Positions 42,296 to 51,212 of a stretch of DNA of 64,000 nt are shown in pieces. The DNA is taken from the NCBI RefSeq assembly GCF_900111835.1, contig NZ_FOJP01000022.1:1-64000 (forward strand), written 5' to 3'. This stretch comes from Metapseudomonas otitidis (GTDB lineage Bacteria; Pseudomonadota; Gammaproteobacteria; Pseudomonadales; Pseudomonadaceae). A model generated the notes under the pieces. The model was given only the letters and a program-made list of their open reading frames with translations, did no database searches and had not been told where the DNA came from. The stretch's first letter is position 1. The number at the start of each line of letters is the position of its first letter. The position numbers and the translations under genes were made by a program.

Positions 42296-42340
42296 GGTGG
42301 GGTCCTTCTGGGGTGGGGCGCCCTGGGCCGGGCGCCGGGG

Positions 42341-42856
42341 TTAGAGGCCGATGGCCTTGCGCTGGGCTTCGAGCATGTCCTTGCCGTCGATGATCTCGAT
42401 GAAGTTGAGGAGATCGATCTCGACCAGGACCTCACCGTCGACGGTGAGCTTGTAGTAGCTGCAGGTGGTGGTGACCTTCTGCTCGGTGTCTTCGCCGGGG
42501 GTGGCGTCGCCCATCTCGACGGTTTCGTGCCGGCCACGCAGGACCACCTCCACGGTGTTGACGGTGCCGGTGTCGTCGGCCTGGTAGGCGCCGGCGAAGC
42601 GCAACGGGACGGCCGAGGCGGAGGTGGCGCCGAACTGGCGGATGGCGTGGGTGACCAGGCCGCCGGCGGTCCACTCGACGACGATGCCGTCGTCGCTGAG
42701 GCCGAGGTCGGCCTTGACGGTGCCGTGCATGCCGCCGCCGCGATAACCCTCCATCTTGCGGCTCAGGGGCGGCAGGGTGACGGTCTTGGCGAGGCCGCCG
42801 TAGGCGACGCCATCGTTGAACAGCATCATGTTCTTGAGCTTGCTGGGCATGGCCAT
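42341..42856 (-). CDS. FII: P2 gpFII-like tail tube protein
   Basis: A 171-residue tail tube subunit. MAMPSKLKNMMLFNDGVAYGGLAKTVTLPPLSRKMEGYRGGGM is the characteristic FII start. The second half (TVEVVLRGRHETVEMGDATPGEDTEQKVTTTCSYYKLTVDGEVLVEID) follows. Forms stacked hexamers inside the contractile sheath. 44 nt after FI with a small GC hairpin between. Confidence 0.95.
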   Translation of the reverse strand: MAMPSKLKNMMLFNDGVAYGGLAKTVTLPPLSRKMEGYRGGGMHGTVKADLGLSDDGIVVEWTAGGLVTHAIRQFGATSASAVPLRFAGAYQADDTGTVNTVEVVLRGRHETVEMGDATPGEDTEQKVTTTCSYYKLTVDGEVLVEIDLLNFIEIIDGKDMLEAQRKAIGL

Positions 42857-42900
42857 GCTGGGGATCTCCTACGGCGCGGCGGGGCCGCGCGTGCAATGGG

Positions 42901-44088
42901 TCAGCCGCTGATCTGCGCGGCGAAGGTGGCGAGGTAGCGGTCGGTGATGCGCTGACGCAGGGTCAGGTCCTCCAGCGGCGGCACGGGGGTGTAGTCGTAG
43001 TCGAGGAAGCATTTGCCGGCCTTGAGGGTGGTCTCGTCGTTGGCGGCGGGGTCGTACCAGCAGGCACCGTCGATGATGTAGCCCTGGGCCTTCAGCTCGC
43101 GGAACTTGGCGTTGATGCCCTCGACGATGTCGCGGATGAGGCTGCTGTGCATGGGCTTGTCGATGGCCCAGAACTGGCCCTCGGCCATGGTGTCGGCCAG
43201 CACCTGGGCGGTGCGGGTGTAGTTCTCGAACGCGAACAGCGGATCCTCGCTGCAGGTGCGCGAGCCCCAGAAGCGGAAGCCGGCCTCCTGGATGAGGGTG
43301 GTGACTTCGTTGCTGTTGAGGTAGTTGGCGTCGGTGGCGGGGTTCTGCAGGTCCCACCAGACGTCGGCGCTGATGCCGGTGACGCCGTTGACGGCGACGT
43401 TGGAAAGGGTCTTGTGCCAGCCCACCTCCTGGTCGAGCTTGGCGCGCAGGCCCAGGGCGATGGCCACGGCGGGCGAGACGGCGGTGGCGTTGGCGGTGGT
43501 GTCCCAGCTCTGGAAGTCGGGCCAGATCACCATGCATTCACGGGCGCCGAAGTTGTTGCGGTAGGCGACGGCCTCTTCCTTGGTCTTGCAGCCGTGGGCG
43601 CTGACGTAGGCGAAGGCCCGCAGGTCCTTGGCGATGCTCACCAGGGCGGCGGCCACCTCCTGGCTGTCCAGCCCCGGCACCCCGAGGATGCGCGGCACCA
43701 CGCCCAATCGTCCCTTGGCCGATAGCAAGGCCTTCATGCCGGTGTACTTGCCGTCGGGGGTGGTGGTGCCGATGAGGTTGGACTTGAGCGAGGCGGCCTT
43801 CTGCGCCTCGGTCTCGCCGGTGCCGTCCGCCACGCGCACCACGATGGTCAGCGGCTTGGTCTGGTTGGCGATGGCCTGCAGGCTGGCGGCCAGGGTGCCC
43901 TGGGTACCGGCCTTGCCGACGGCGGTCTGCACGTTGGTGATGAGCACCGGGGTGTTGAGGGGGAAGGTCGCGTCGTCGGCGTCGGCGCCGGTGCAGACCA
44001 TGCCGATGACGGCGGTGGAAACGGTGCGGATGGGGCGCACGCCCTCGTTGATTTCGAGAACGCGGACGCCGTGGAGGTAGTCGGCCAT
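42901..44088 (-). CDS. FI: P2 gpFI-like tail sheath protein
   Basis: A 395-residue contractile sheath protein. MADYLHGVRVLEINEGVRPIRTVSTAVIGMVCTG is the diagnostic N-terminus; ISADVWWDLQNPATDANYLNSNEVTTLIQEAGFRFWGSRTCS and the C-terminal RQRITDRYLATFAAQ are conserved. Start placed at MADYLHG, with ACAG..ACC upstream. First gene of the tail operon, about 75 nt below a late-promoter dyad. Confidence 0.96.
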   Translation of the reverse strand: MADYLHGVRVLEINEGVRPIRTVSTAVIGMVCTGADADDATFPLNTPVLITNVQTAVGKAGTQGTLAASLQAIANQTKPLTIVVRVADGTGETEAQKAASLKSNLIGTTTPDGKYTGMKALLSAKGRLGVVPRILGVPGLDSQEVAAALVSIAKDLRAFAYVSAHGCKTKEEAVAYRNNFGARECMVIWPDFQSWDTTANATAVSPAVAIALGLRAKLDQEVGWHKTLSNVAVNGVTGISADVWWDLQNPATDANYLNSNEVTTLIQEAGFRFWGSRTCSEDPLFAFENYTRTAQVLADTMAEGQFWAIDKPMHSSLIRDIVEGINAKFRELKAQGYIIDGACWYDPAANDETTLKAGKCFLDYDYTPVPPLEDLTLRQRITDRYLATFAAQISG

Positions 44089-44160
44089 GGTCTGTGCCTG
44101 TTCGGTTGAATGACAGTGCACAGGCTGCCGCGCGCGCGACGGCGCGGCGACAGGCGGGCT

Positions 44161-44181
44161 TTGTAGCGGGCCGGGCTACAA
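44161..44181 (-). promoter_or_regulatory. Ogr-type late promoter dyad (upstream of FI)
   Basis: 21-bp dyad TTGTAGC-N7-GCTACAA. 31-47 bp from its centre towards FI lies the block CGCGCGCGCGGCAGCC, which also occurs at the same distance below the dyad beside gene P. Matches the position of P2 promoter PF. Confidence 0.72.
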
Positions 44182-44189
44182 GGCGCGCA

Positions 44190-44216
44190 TAAAAAAGCCC
44201 CGCCGAAGCGGGGCCA
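44190..44216 (-). terminator. Rho-independent terminator after tail fibre assembly gene
   Basis: Minus-strand GGCCCCGC-TTCG-GCGGGGCT stem followed by TTTTTT. Ends the V-to-G operon ahead of the next late promoter. Confidence 0.88.
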
Positions 44217-44232
44217 ACCCACCCCTGGGAAA

Positions 44233-44826
44233 TCAGCGGCCGGCGTTTCCGACGCCGTGGATGGCGGCCTCGATGGCGGCGATGGTCTCGGCGGCGATGT
44301 CCTCGGCCCGGGCGCTGTCGCCTTCGGCCATTGCCTGGCGGATCAGCTCCTTGGCCTGCAGGCGCGTCTCGCGGATCTGGTACAGCGCCTCGGCGTAGGC
44401 GGCGGCCTCGGCCAGGATGCTGTCGGCAGCCTGGCGCGGGGTGCGCCCGTTGATGGCCCAGGCGGCGACGCTGCGCGGTACCTCGCCCTGGTAGTCGGCG
44501 GCGGCGAAGGCCTGGGCCTCGGCGGCGGCGCGTTCGTACTCCACGGCGCGCAGCGGGTCGCCTGCCACGGTGCGGCGGGCCGCGTCGGCGGCCATGTCCA
44601 CCCTGCTGCAGAGCGTTGCGGCGGTGGCTGGAACAACCGGCGGATCTTGCAGAAGCGGGCGCCCATCGGGGCCGGGTACCAGGATTTTCCGGGCCGATAT
44701 GCCGGCCTGGAGGGCTGCGTACTCGTGGTCGGACACGGCCACGGCATCCTCGGGAAGGTGCCCCTCGTAGACATCCATGCGGTAGAGAAAACAGGTGGAT
44801 GGGCTGAAGTAGGTGAGCATGCTCAT
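44233..44826 (-). CDS. G: tail fibre assembly chaperone (gpG-like)
   Basis: A 197-residue protein (LTYFSPSTCFLYRMDVYEGHLPEDAVAVSDHEYAALQAGISARKILVPGPDGRPLL). Phage tail-fibre assembly proteins share this 'D-G-R-P-L' region and a C-terminal helical domain rich in Ala/Glu (RLQAKELIRQAMAEGD). ATGA overlap with the fibre gene. Confidence 0.8.
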   Translation of the reverse strand: MSMLTYFSPSTCFLYRMDVYEGHLPEDAVAVSDHEYAALQAGISARKILVPGPDGRPLLQDPPVVPATAATLCSRVDMAADAARRTVAGDPLRAVEYERAAAEAQAFAAADYQGEVPRSVAAWAINGRTPRQAADSILAEAAAYAEALYQIRETRLQAKELIRQAMAEGDSARAEDIAAETIAAIEAAIHGVGNAGR

Positions 44827-46388
44827 TTCCCCTTGGTGGTCCAGAAGAAGCTGGCCGAGCCGGTGTGCAGGTTGCGCACGGTGATCGTCCCTAGACCACT
44901 GGCGCGTGCCTGCATGACCGGCGCCGAGCCGACGGCTTCGTCGTTGGTGAAGTTGGCGAAGGCGATGCCGATGTGGTGCACGCCGACGGTGTAGGCAGTC
45001 GGGAGGGTGATCACGGTGTTCGACCCGCTCGGCGCAGCCACAACCAGGCCCCATTGCTCGATGTCGCCGCTGGGGGTGCGGCGGTAGCCAGTGGCGCCGA
45101 GCGAGGCCCCAAAGAGTGAATGCATGTACCTGAATGCGTCCGTGCCATCCGAGATGAACCACGCTCCACTCGCGGCCTTGCGCACAAGTAGCGTCCCGTG
45201 GGCGGACATTTGAATGCTGCCCACGCTGGAGTCTGGCCGAACCAGGCTATCAGTCCCTTTCGCGGCGATGATCGGGGGGAAGTTCTGGGCATTGCCGCAG
45301 AACCAGAACGCCGTGCCCACAGGGACGCTTGCAGCGTCCGGCAAGGTGAGTGTGGGGGTGGTGCTGGCGGCCGAGATGAGGATCAGCTTGCCCGCATCTG
45401 CAGCGGTGAGCTGTGTACTGGCGCTGTAGCTGGTCTGCCCGGAGAAGTTACCCATTGCCCGCTGCACGAAGGCCGTCGTGGCCAGGCTGGTGTCGTTGTC
45501 GAACTGCGCCGGGGTGGGCGCCGTGGGGTTGCCGGTGAACGCGGGGGAGGCCAGGCGCGCCAGGCCGTTGGTGATGTCCTGGAAGGCCAGGGCGGTGGTG
45601 CCCACCACGATGGGGGCATCGGTGACCAGTTGCCAGACCGTGTCGGCCAGGGTGGTGCCGCTCTCCACCGATACGGTGAGGGCGGGGGTCACCTTGGCGT
45701 CGATGTCGGCATCGGCGGTGCGGGTCCAGGCGCCGCTGGAGGCGGCCCACAGGCCGTTGTCCTTGGCGCTGTTCTGGTTCTTCACCAGGATGCGGTCGCC
45801 TGCGCTGAGAGCCGAGGGCCAGTCGCCGTTGGCCTGCACCGCCAGGCCGGAGAGGACGACGTTGCCGGTGGTGGCGTAGCGCACCGATTGCTTGGCGTCG
45901 AGCTTGGCCAGTTCGGCGGCCACGGTGGTGGTCACGAACTCGCGGGTGGCCAGCACGACGGACGGGTCCACCTTCAATTCCACGGCGGCGACGCTGCTGA
46001 CCAGCAGCACCATCCGCACCACCTGGGTACGCGCGGACCCTTCAGCCATCTGCGGCTTGTAGGTCTCGGGGGCGTTGCTGTAGGCGATCAGGTCGCCGGC
46101 GGCGTCGAAGAGGCCGATCTCGCGGATCCACCAGCCGCCGACGGTCTCCGGCAGGACCAGCTCGGCAATCACCTGGCTGCCGTTGAGCGGGTCCTTCTGC
46201 AGGGTGTTGAGGTTGGCCCGGTAGCGTTCGCCCACCAGGTTCTTGGCGCTGCGGTTGGGCACCGGCACGCTGCCGCCGCCGTCGCCCACGGCCATGCGGG
46301 TGAGCTGCAGGGGCGTGCCGAGTGCGGTGGCGTTGGCGAGCTTGGCTTCGCCCACTTCCGTGAGCACGGCGTAGTAGGTCTGGGTCAT
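44823..46388 (-). CDS. H: P2 gpH-like tail fibre
   Basis: A 521-residue adsorption protein. The N-terminus MTQTYYAVLTEVGEAKLANATALGTPLQLTRMAVGDGGGSVPVPN…LVGERYRANLN anchors the fibre to the baseplate. The middle has repeated phage fibre segments (AKDNGLWAASSGAWTRTADAD; ADTVWQLVTDAPIVVGTTALAFQ) and the C-terminus (GATGYRRTPSGDIEQWGLV…VHHIGIAFANF) is the likely receptor-binding tip, typically the most variable part. Confidence 0.92.
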   Translation of the reverse strand: MTQTYYAVLTEVGEAKLANATALGTPLQLTRMAVGDGGGSVPVPNRSAKNLVGERYRANLNTLQKDPLNGSQVIAELVLPETVGGWWIREIGLFDAAGDLIAYSNAPETYKPQMAEGSARTQVVRMVLLVSSVAAVELKVDPSVVLATREFVTTTVAAELAKLDAKQSVRYATTGNVVLSGLAVQANGDWPSALSAGDRILVKNQNSAKDNGLWAASSGAWTRTADADIDAKVTPALTVSVESGTTLADTVWQLVTDAPIVVGTTALAFQDITNGLARLASPAFTGNPTAPTPAQFDNDTSLATTAFVQRAMGNFSGQTSYSASTQLTAADAGKLILISAASTTPTLTLPDAASVPVGTAFWFCGNAQNFPPIIAAKGTDSLVRPDSSVGSIQMSAHGTLLVRKAASGAWFISDGTDAFRYMHSLFGASLGATGYRRTPSGDIEQWGLVVAAPSGSNTVITLPTAYTVGVHHIGIAFANFTNDEAVGSAPVMQARASGLGTITVRNLHTGSASFFWTTKGK

Positions 46389-47002
46389 GGGTAGACGCTC
46401 ATGGTGTCGATGGAGTGTTCGGCGGCGGCGAAGCGCACGGCCTCGCTGCCGACCACGATGGGGCCGGGGTCGTACGGGTAGACGGTGAGGGTGTCGCCCA
46501 GCAGGGCGGCGGCACCCACGTGGATCTCGGCGCGGGTCTCCAGGCTGATGGCCAGGCCTACCAGGTGCCGGCTGACCGGCTTGGCGTCGTCGATCAGGCG
46601 GTTGAGGTCCTGGTACATCTCGTCGGTGATGCCGGAGTCGAGCACGCCGATGTCCAGGGCGAAGGTGCCCGGCACACCGTTGGGGGCGAGCTGCCACCAC
46701 TCGATGACGCGGATCAGGTAGCCCAGGGGCTCCACCACGCGGCGCAGGGCGCCGATGGTGCCCTTGTGGGCGTGCACGTACCAGGACGCACGAATCACCT
46801 TGCGCTTGACGCTCTCGGGCCAGTTGGCGTCCCAGCGGTCCACGGAGAACGCCCAGGCCAGGTAGGGCAGCAGCTCCACCGGGCAGGCATCGGGATCGGC
46901 CAGGGTGCGGAGGGGGATGGGCACCGCTTCGATCTGCGCGAGGGCTTGCGTGGCCCTGCGTTCCAGCAGGGTCGAGTTGCCGGGTACCAGGGGCCGGCTC
47001 AC
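46385..47002 (-). CDS. I: P2 gpI-like baseplate protein
   Basis: A 205-residue baseplate protein: LLPGNST-like start then RRATQALAQIEAVPIPLRTLADPDACPVELLPYLAWAFSVDRWDANWPESVKRKVIRASWYVHAHKGTIGALRRV is the tail protein I signature. GTG start overlaps the J stop (GTGA). Confidence 0.93.
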   Translation of the reverse strand: MSRPLVPGNSTLLERRATQALAQIEAVPIPLRTLADPDACPVELLPYLAWAFSVDRWDANWPESVKRKVIRASWYVHAHKGTIGALRRVVEPLGYLIRVIEWWQLAPNGVPGTFALDIGVLDSGITDEMYQDLNRLIDDAKPVSRHLVGLAISLETRAEIHVGAAALLGDTLTVYPYDPGPIVVGSEAVRFAAAEHSIDTMSVYP

Positions 47003-47901
47003 TGCGCCTCCTGGGTGGTGAGGTGGATGGCGGTGCAGTAGGCGGCCTGGGCGGGGGTGGGGACGATGTCGGTCCAATTGCTCAGGCTGACCTTGCGCAC
47101 GCCTTCCACGTGGAGGGCGGCGTAGATAGCCGAGGCGGAGACCTCCACGCCGAGGCGGCGGCGGGTTCGCACCAGGGTGTTGAGCCGCGCCAGGGCGGCA
47201 GTGCGGATGGGCTCGGCCTCGGCGCCGGTGGTGGCCAGGTGGAGCACGGCGTTGATGCTGTAGGGCAGCACCTGGGCGCCCTGTACGGTGAGGCGATCCG
47301 CGACGGGACGGCGGTCGTCGTCGGACAGGTAGGCCTGCACAGCGGCCACCAGGTCCGCCGGGGCGGTGCCGTCGCCGGCCAGGGCCTGGATGGTGACCAC
47401 CACCACGGCCGGGCTGGGACTCTCCGCGGTGGCATCGGCCACCCGGCCGTCGGCGCTGCGGGCGTGGAAGATGTAGGAATTTCGCGGGCCTGCGGTGCTC
47501 AGGCCCTCGAAGGCCATCTGGGCGCGCTCGCGCAGGGCGTCGTCACCCTCCATCACCGCCGGGGCCTGGTCGGTGGCGGGCGTCACCACCAGGCGGCGCA
47601 CGTTGTAGTTGGCGGCCACCTGGTCCAGGTCGGCGCCACGGGCCTTGGCCAGGAGGGTGGCCAGGGCGGCCTCGTTGACCCGCTGCCGCCAGACCAGCTC
47701 GCGGTAGGCGTTCTCCTGCAGCAGCTTGTTGAGTGGGTCGGACTCCAGCGCCAGGCGAGCGGCAATCTCCGCGCGCTCGGCCTCGGGCCACAGGGCCAGC
47801 AGGGTGGCCTTGCGCTGCTCCAGGATCTGCTCGTAGTCCAGCTGCTCGATGACCGCCGGATCGGGCAGGGCGGCCAGGTCGATGGGTGTCCAGACCTTCA
47901 T
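46999..47901 (-). CDS. J: P2 gpJ-like baseplate wedge protein
   Basis: A 300-residue protein (TPIDLAALPDPAVIEQLDYEQILEQRKATLLALWP…NKLLQENAYRELVWRQRVNEAA…GADLDQVAANYNVRRLVV) of the baseplate J family. ATGA overlap with W. Confidence 0.94.
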   Translation of the reverse strand: MKVWTPIDLAALPDPAVIEQLDYEQILEQRKATLLALWPEAERAEIAARLALESDPLNKLLQENAYRELVWRQRVNEAALATLLAKARGADLDQVAANYNVRRLVVTPATDQAPAVMEGDDALRERAQMAFEGLSTAGPRNSYIFHARSADGRVADATAESPSPAVVVVTIQALAGDGTAPADLVAAVQAYLSDDDRRPVADRLTVQGAQVLPYSINAVLHLATTGAEAEPIRTAALARLNTLVRTRRRLGVEVSASAIYAALHVEGVRKVSLSNWTDIVPTPAQAAYCTAIHLTTQEAQ

Positions 47902-48242
47902 ACGGACGCCCCCAGGCTCAGGGGGATGCTCAGGTTGTGCGCTTCGTTGGTGTCGATGACGGTGGCGTCGAGGGTGAGCACGACCTGGCCGGCCAGGTTG
48001 ACGTCGCTCAGCTGCACGCGGCTGATGCGCAGCCGGGGCTCCCAGCGCATGAGGCTCATGGTGATGGCGGCATAGGCGAGCAGGCGGGTGGTGAGGTTGG
48101 CCGGCTGGTCGAGCAGGTCCACCAGCTGGCTGCCGTACTCGCGGCGCATGATGCGGGTGCCGAGCCGGGTGGTGAGGATGTCCGCCACGCTCTGGCGGAT
48201 GTGCTCCAGGTTATCGATGGCGGCGCCGGTTTCACGGTTCAT
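47898..48242 (-). CDS. W: P2 gpW-like (gp25-like) baseplate protein
   Basis: A 114-residue protein with the gp25/lysozyme-like fold: LEHIRQSVADILTTRLGTRIMRREYGSQLVDLLDQPANLTTRLLAYAAITMSLMRWEPRLRI. Part of the inner baseplate. ATGA overlaps on both sides. Confidence 0.94.
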   Translation of the reverse strand: MNRETGAAIDNLEHIRQSVADILTTRLGTRIMRREYGSQLVDLLDQPANLTTRLLAYAAITMSLMRWEPRLRISRVQLSDVNLAGQVVLTLDATVIDTNEAHNLSIPLSLGASV

Positions 48243-48805
48243 AGTGGCGGACTCGTGGGGGCACCGAGGTTCCCGATGTGCTTGTGCTTGACCAGGCTGA
48301 TGCCGGCGGCGACCACGTCGGTGCTCACGGTGACGGTGCCGGTGACGTTCTGGTTGCCGGTCTGGGTGTAGTTGCCCTGGTGGGTGATGTCGCCGGTGAT
48401 GCTGATGCCGCCGGTGCTCACCAGCTCGGTGCTGCCGCCAGCCGGCAGGATGGCGCGCAGGTGGTGGGCGACGCTGTCGTACTCGATCACCGCGCCGTCG
48501 CGGTAGGTGCGCCGGTGCAGGCCTGGGCGGTCGCCATTGGCAGGGTGCTGGTCACTGAACAGGCCGACGATGGCCACGCCGTTGGCGGTCTGGCCGGAGG
48601 GGCTGAAGAGCACGACCTGCTCGCCCGGGGTGGGCGGGTTCCATTCCCGGTCGGCTCCGGCGCGAGGGGCCAGCCAGGGCAGCCAGCCGGTAAGCAGCTG
48701 CCCGCTCTGCACCCGCACGCGCGCGGCGGCATGGTCCACCTCGGCGACGGTGCCGAGGCGGATGAGGTTTTCCAGCAGGCGGGCGAGGGTGGCGAGATCG
48801 TTCAT
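48239..48805 (-). CDS. V: P2 gpV-like baseplate spike
   Basis: A 188-residue membrane-piercing spike. N-terminal OB fold (LIRLGTVAEVDHAAARVRVQSGQLLTGWLPWLAPRAGADREWNPPTPGEQVVLFSPSG) and C-terminal beta-helix (ISITGDITHQGNYTQTGNQNVTGTVTVSTDV) ending in the iron-binding HKHIGN tip. First gene of the V operon below a late-promoter dyad. Confidence 0.94.
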   Translation of the reverse strand: MNDLATLARLLENLIRLGTVAEVDHAAARVRVQSGQLLTGWLPWLAPRAGADREWNPPTPGEQVVLFSPSGQTANGVAIVGLFSDQHPANGDRPGLHRRTYRDGAVIEYDSVAHHLRAILPAGGSTELVSTGGISITGDITHQGNYTQTGNQNVTGTVTVSTDVVAAGISLVKHKHIGNLGAPTSPPL

Positions 48806-48851
48806 GCCGCCGATGGTGGCGGCCACGCGCGCGTGATGCAGCCGCGCGGTG

Positions 48852-48872
48852 TTGTAGGGCGGGCTGTTACAG
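48852..48872 (-). promoter_or_regulatory. Ogr-type late promoter dyad (upstream of V)
   Basis: TTGTAGGGC-N-TGTTACAG, same 21-bp layout as the other two dyads, lying at the end of gene S. The centre is 57 nt from the V ATG, the same distance as for gene P. A CGCGCGCGTGG block follows as in the other copies. Confidence 0.62.
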
Positions 48873-49325
48873 GCTGAGGTGGGCCAGGACCTGGTCGCGG
48901 ATGAGGTCGCGCTCGGCATCGGTGAGGCCGAGCAGCTCGCGCTTGGCGTACTGCACGTCGCGGGCGCCGGGGGCGGGGCGGTCCCGCAGGCCGTACTGGT
49001 GGACGCGGGCGATGCGGGCAATGCGGCCGGCGAAGCCCACGGTGGCGCCCTCGGCGCCGCCCTTGGCCTTGACGTAGCGGGCGGTGCGCAGCTTGGTGAA
49101 CATCTTGGCCTTGCGCTTGATGCGTCCGGCCTTGCCGCGCAGGTCCTGCGCTTTGCGGGGGGCGTAGGCGGAGCCGTCCGGGTTGCGCTGGGCGAGGATC
49201 CGCTGCTGCTGGCTGCGGCGCAGGCCCTGGGCGACCTGGCGGGCGAGGCGACTGCGCTCGTTGGGTTGCAGGCGGGTGATGAGCGGGGTGAGCCAGTCGC
49301 TCAGGTCGTCGAGGGTATCAGCCAC
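48867..49325 (-). CDS. S: P2 gpS-like tail completion protein
   Basis: A 152-residue virion morphogenesis protein (DTLDDLSDWLTPLITRLQPNERSRLARQVAQGLRRSQQQRILAQRNPDGSAYAPRK…KLRTARYVKAK…IARVHQYGLRDRP). GTG start within the R stop region (GTGGCTGA). Confidence 0.92.
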   Translation of the reverse strand: MADTLDDLSDWLTPLITRLQPNERSRLARQVAQGLRRSQQQRILAQRNPDGSAYAPRKAQDLRGKAGRIKRKAKMFTKLRTARYVKAKGGAEGATVGFAGRIARIARVHQYGLRDRPAPGARDVQYAKRELLGLTDAERDLIRDQVLAHLSL

Positions 49326-49851
49326 GCGCGGGCACCTTGGGGTGCGGGACATCCAGCAGCAGGACATCCGCCGGCTTCACGGCGGGCCAGCTGGCCAGCA
49401 ACTGGCCGTTGGCGAAGACCTGCACGGCGTCGGTTTCGATCTGTTCGGAGTATTGCGGTTCCTCGGGGTGGCTGATGTCGAGGCGGCCGTCGTCCTGGCG
49501 CTTGACCACCACCCGCTCGGTGAGGGGGAGCTTGATGGCCAGGTCCACCTTGTCGTTGGCCAGGACGTCCACCTCGAAGCCGATGGCTTCCTTGTTCCGC
49601 TCCAGGTTGGCGAGCAGCTCCGACTGGTTGACCCGTAGCCAGGCCAGCAGGGGCAGGAAGATGGCGTCGGGGTGGCCGGCGAAGTCGGTGATGATGACCT
49701 GCAGCTCGTAGGCGTACTCGAAGGAGAGGCTGGCGGCCAGGGTGCAACGGACGTTGCCGTTGTCGATGAACACCAGGATCCGGTCGGGGTCGTTGCGCAG
49801 CTCGGCCACGGCGTCGATCAGGTGCCGGCGCAGGCTGGTGGGTTTGTTCAT
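49318..49851 (-). CDS. R: P2 gpR-like tail completion protein
   Basis: A 177-residue protein (MNKPTSLRRHLIDAVAELRNDPDRILVFIDNGNVRCTLAASLSFEYAYELQVIITDFAGH) of the P2 R family. Overlaps Rz1 by ATGA and S by 8 nt. Acts in tail maturation at the head-proximal end. Confidence 0.9.
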   Translation of the reverse strand: MNKPTSLRRHLIDAVAELRNDPDRILVFIDNGNVRCTLAASLSFEYAYELQVIITDFAGHPDAIFLPLLAWLRVNQSELLANLERNKEAIGFEVDVLANDKVDLAIKLPLTERVVVKRQDDGRLDISHPEEPQYSEQIETDAVQVFANGQLLASWPAVKPADVLLLDVPHPKVPARG

Positions 49852-50105
49852 GGCTGGCCCTGTTGGTGGCGGTAGACCATATCCACCTGGGCGGCGCAGT
49901 CGGCCCAGGCGGCTTCGAGGCGTTCGCTGTCGCTGAGCAGGTCGCCGTTAGCGGTCGGTGCCGTCGCCGGCAATTGGCACGGCACCACTGCGGGACAGCC
50001 AGTCACGGTAAGCGTCCGCTCCGCTGAGGGCGGGGCGCTCGCGCAGCCGGCGAGCAGCAGCAGGCAGAGGCAGAGCGGACCAGGTCCGCAGGTCGGGGTC
50101 GGCAT
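49848..50105 (-). CDS. lysC: Rz1-like spanin outer-membrane lipoprotein
   Basis: An 85-residue lipoprotein (LCLLLLAGCASAPPSAE lipobox), Pro-rich mature part, short. Its 5' part is embedded in the Rz gene in another frame, the classic Rz/Rz1 nesting. With Rz it fuses the inner and outer membranes at lysis. Confidence 0.85.
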   Translation of the reverse strand: MPTPTCGPGPLCLCLLLLAGCASAPPSAERTLTVTGCPAVVPCQLPATAPTANGDLLSDSERLEAAWADCAAQVDMVYRHQQGQP

Positions 50106-50391
50106 GGGTCAGCTCCTTGAGGGTGCGCTCGCGCTGGGCCAGGCCCTGGCGCAGTTGGGCCTGGAGGGTGCGCAGCTGTGCCTGGGCGGTGCGTTCGGCC
50201 TGCAGGGCCTGGTCCAGCTGGGTGATGGTCTGCGCCTGGCGCTCGATGCGCTGCTCGGCCTGCTGCAGGCGCTGGTCGTCCAGCTCGGCGCGGGCGTCCT
50301 CGGCCTGGGTGCGCAGGTGCTGGGTCCACAGCAGCACGCCCAGGGCGGCCAGCAGGGCGAGGCCGTAGAGGGCCTGGCGCAGGGGACTCAC
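49948..50391 (-). CDS. lysB: Rz-like spanin inner-membrane subunit
   Basis: A 147-residue protein with an N-terminal membrane helix (LYGLALLAALGVLLWTQHL) and a long periplasmic coiled coil (EDARAELDDQRLQQAEQRIERQAQTITQLDQALQAERTAQAQLRTLQAQLRQGLAQRERTLKELT). GTG start overlaps the endolysin stop (GTGA). P2 LysB-like. Confidence 0.86.
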   Translation of the reverse strand: MSPLRQALYGLALLAALGVLLWTQHLRTQAEDARAELDDQRLQQAEQRIERQAQTITQLDQALQAERTAQAQLRTLQAQLRQGLAQRERTLKELTHADPDLRTWSALPLPAAARRLRERPALSGADAYRDWLSRSGAVPIAGDGTDR

Positions 50392-51212
50392 GCGGCGGCC
50401 TCGATGTGCCGGGCGTAGGCGCGTTCGAGCTTCACGTCGTAGAGGTTGCGGGCGTAGGCGGGGCCGTTGTAGCGGCGGGCGAACTCGGGCCACTTTTTCC
50501 CCTTGAGGGCCTTGTGCAGGGCCGGGTCGGCTTCGATGAAGCGGACGAAGGCGTCGAGCTGCTCGGCCTCGCTGCGCTGCATGGCCTCGGCGAAGGCCTG
50601 GACGCTGGGGTAGCCGAGGGCGGTGGCGTGGTAGCCCATGATCTGGAACAGGCCCCAGCTGGCGGACTCCAGGGCGCAGGTGTCGTCCAGCTGGCGGGCA
50701 CTGGCCAGGCGTTGGTGTTCGGCGGTGCCGCCGGCGTAGCCGCCGGGTGCGGCGTTGACCAGGTTGGGGAATTTGGCGGCCAGCTCCATGGCGCGCTGCT
50801 CCAGCTGCTGTACGTCGTCACTCGGGGCGCGGGTCAGCTTGAGGCGGGCGAGCATGACGTGGCGCTCGAAGAGGATCACCGGGCGGCCGTTGGCGAGGAA
50901 GCCCTGGCCCCGGCTCTCCACCTCGTTGACGGCGTAGAGCGCGGCCAGCTCGATGCCGAGGCGTTTGGCGGCGGCCACCAGGTCGGCGTGCCTGAGCAGG
51001 CGGCCGGTGTCCTGCCCGGCGAGGGCGGCGAGGGTCTTGTCGCCGGCGATGCCGTCGGCCACCAGGCCGATGCGGGTCTGGTAGGCGCGCACGGCCTGCT
51101 CGGTGGCGTCGCCGTAGTCGCCATCCACGGCGAGGGTGGCGCCTTGGGCGACGAGGGCTTTCTGCAACTGGGCGACGGCCTGGGAGCGGTCGCCGTGTTT
51201 GAGCGGGGTCAT
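50388..51212 (-). CDS. endolysin: peptidoglycan-binding plus N-acetylmuramidase
   Basis: A 274-residue lysin. Residues about 6-65 form a peptidoglycan-binding domain (GDRSQAVAQLQKALVAQGATLAVDGDYGDATEQAVRAYQ). Residues about 95-270 are an N-acetylmuramidase domain with candidate catalytic Glu97 in NEVESRG and SWGLFQIMGYHA. No signal peptide, so release depends on the holin. ATGA overlap with the holin gene. Confidence 0.92.
   Translation of the reverse strand: MTPLKHGDRSQAVAQLQKALVAQGATLAVDGDYGDATEQAVRAYQTRIGLVADGIAGDKTLAALAGQDTGRLLRHADLVAAAKRLGIELAALYAVNEVESRGQGFLANGRPVILFERHVMLARLKLTRAPSDDVQQLEQRAMELAAKFPNLVNAAPGGYAGGTAEHQRLASARQLDDTCALESASWGLFQIMGYHATALGYPSVQAFAEAMQRSEAEQLDAFVRFIEADPALHKALKGKKWPEFARRYNGPAYARNLYDVKLERAYARHIEAAA

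Noticed and set aside
39653..42937. Open frame of about 1094 codons on the plus strand
   Set aside because: Antisense shadow of the tape-measure and tail genes, with low-complexity Gly/His/Val composition and no ribosome binding site.
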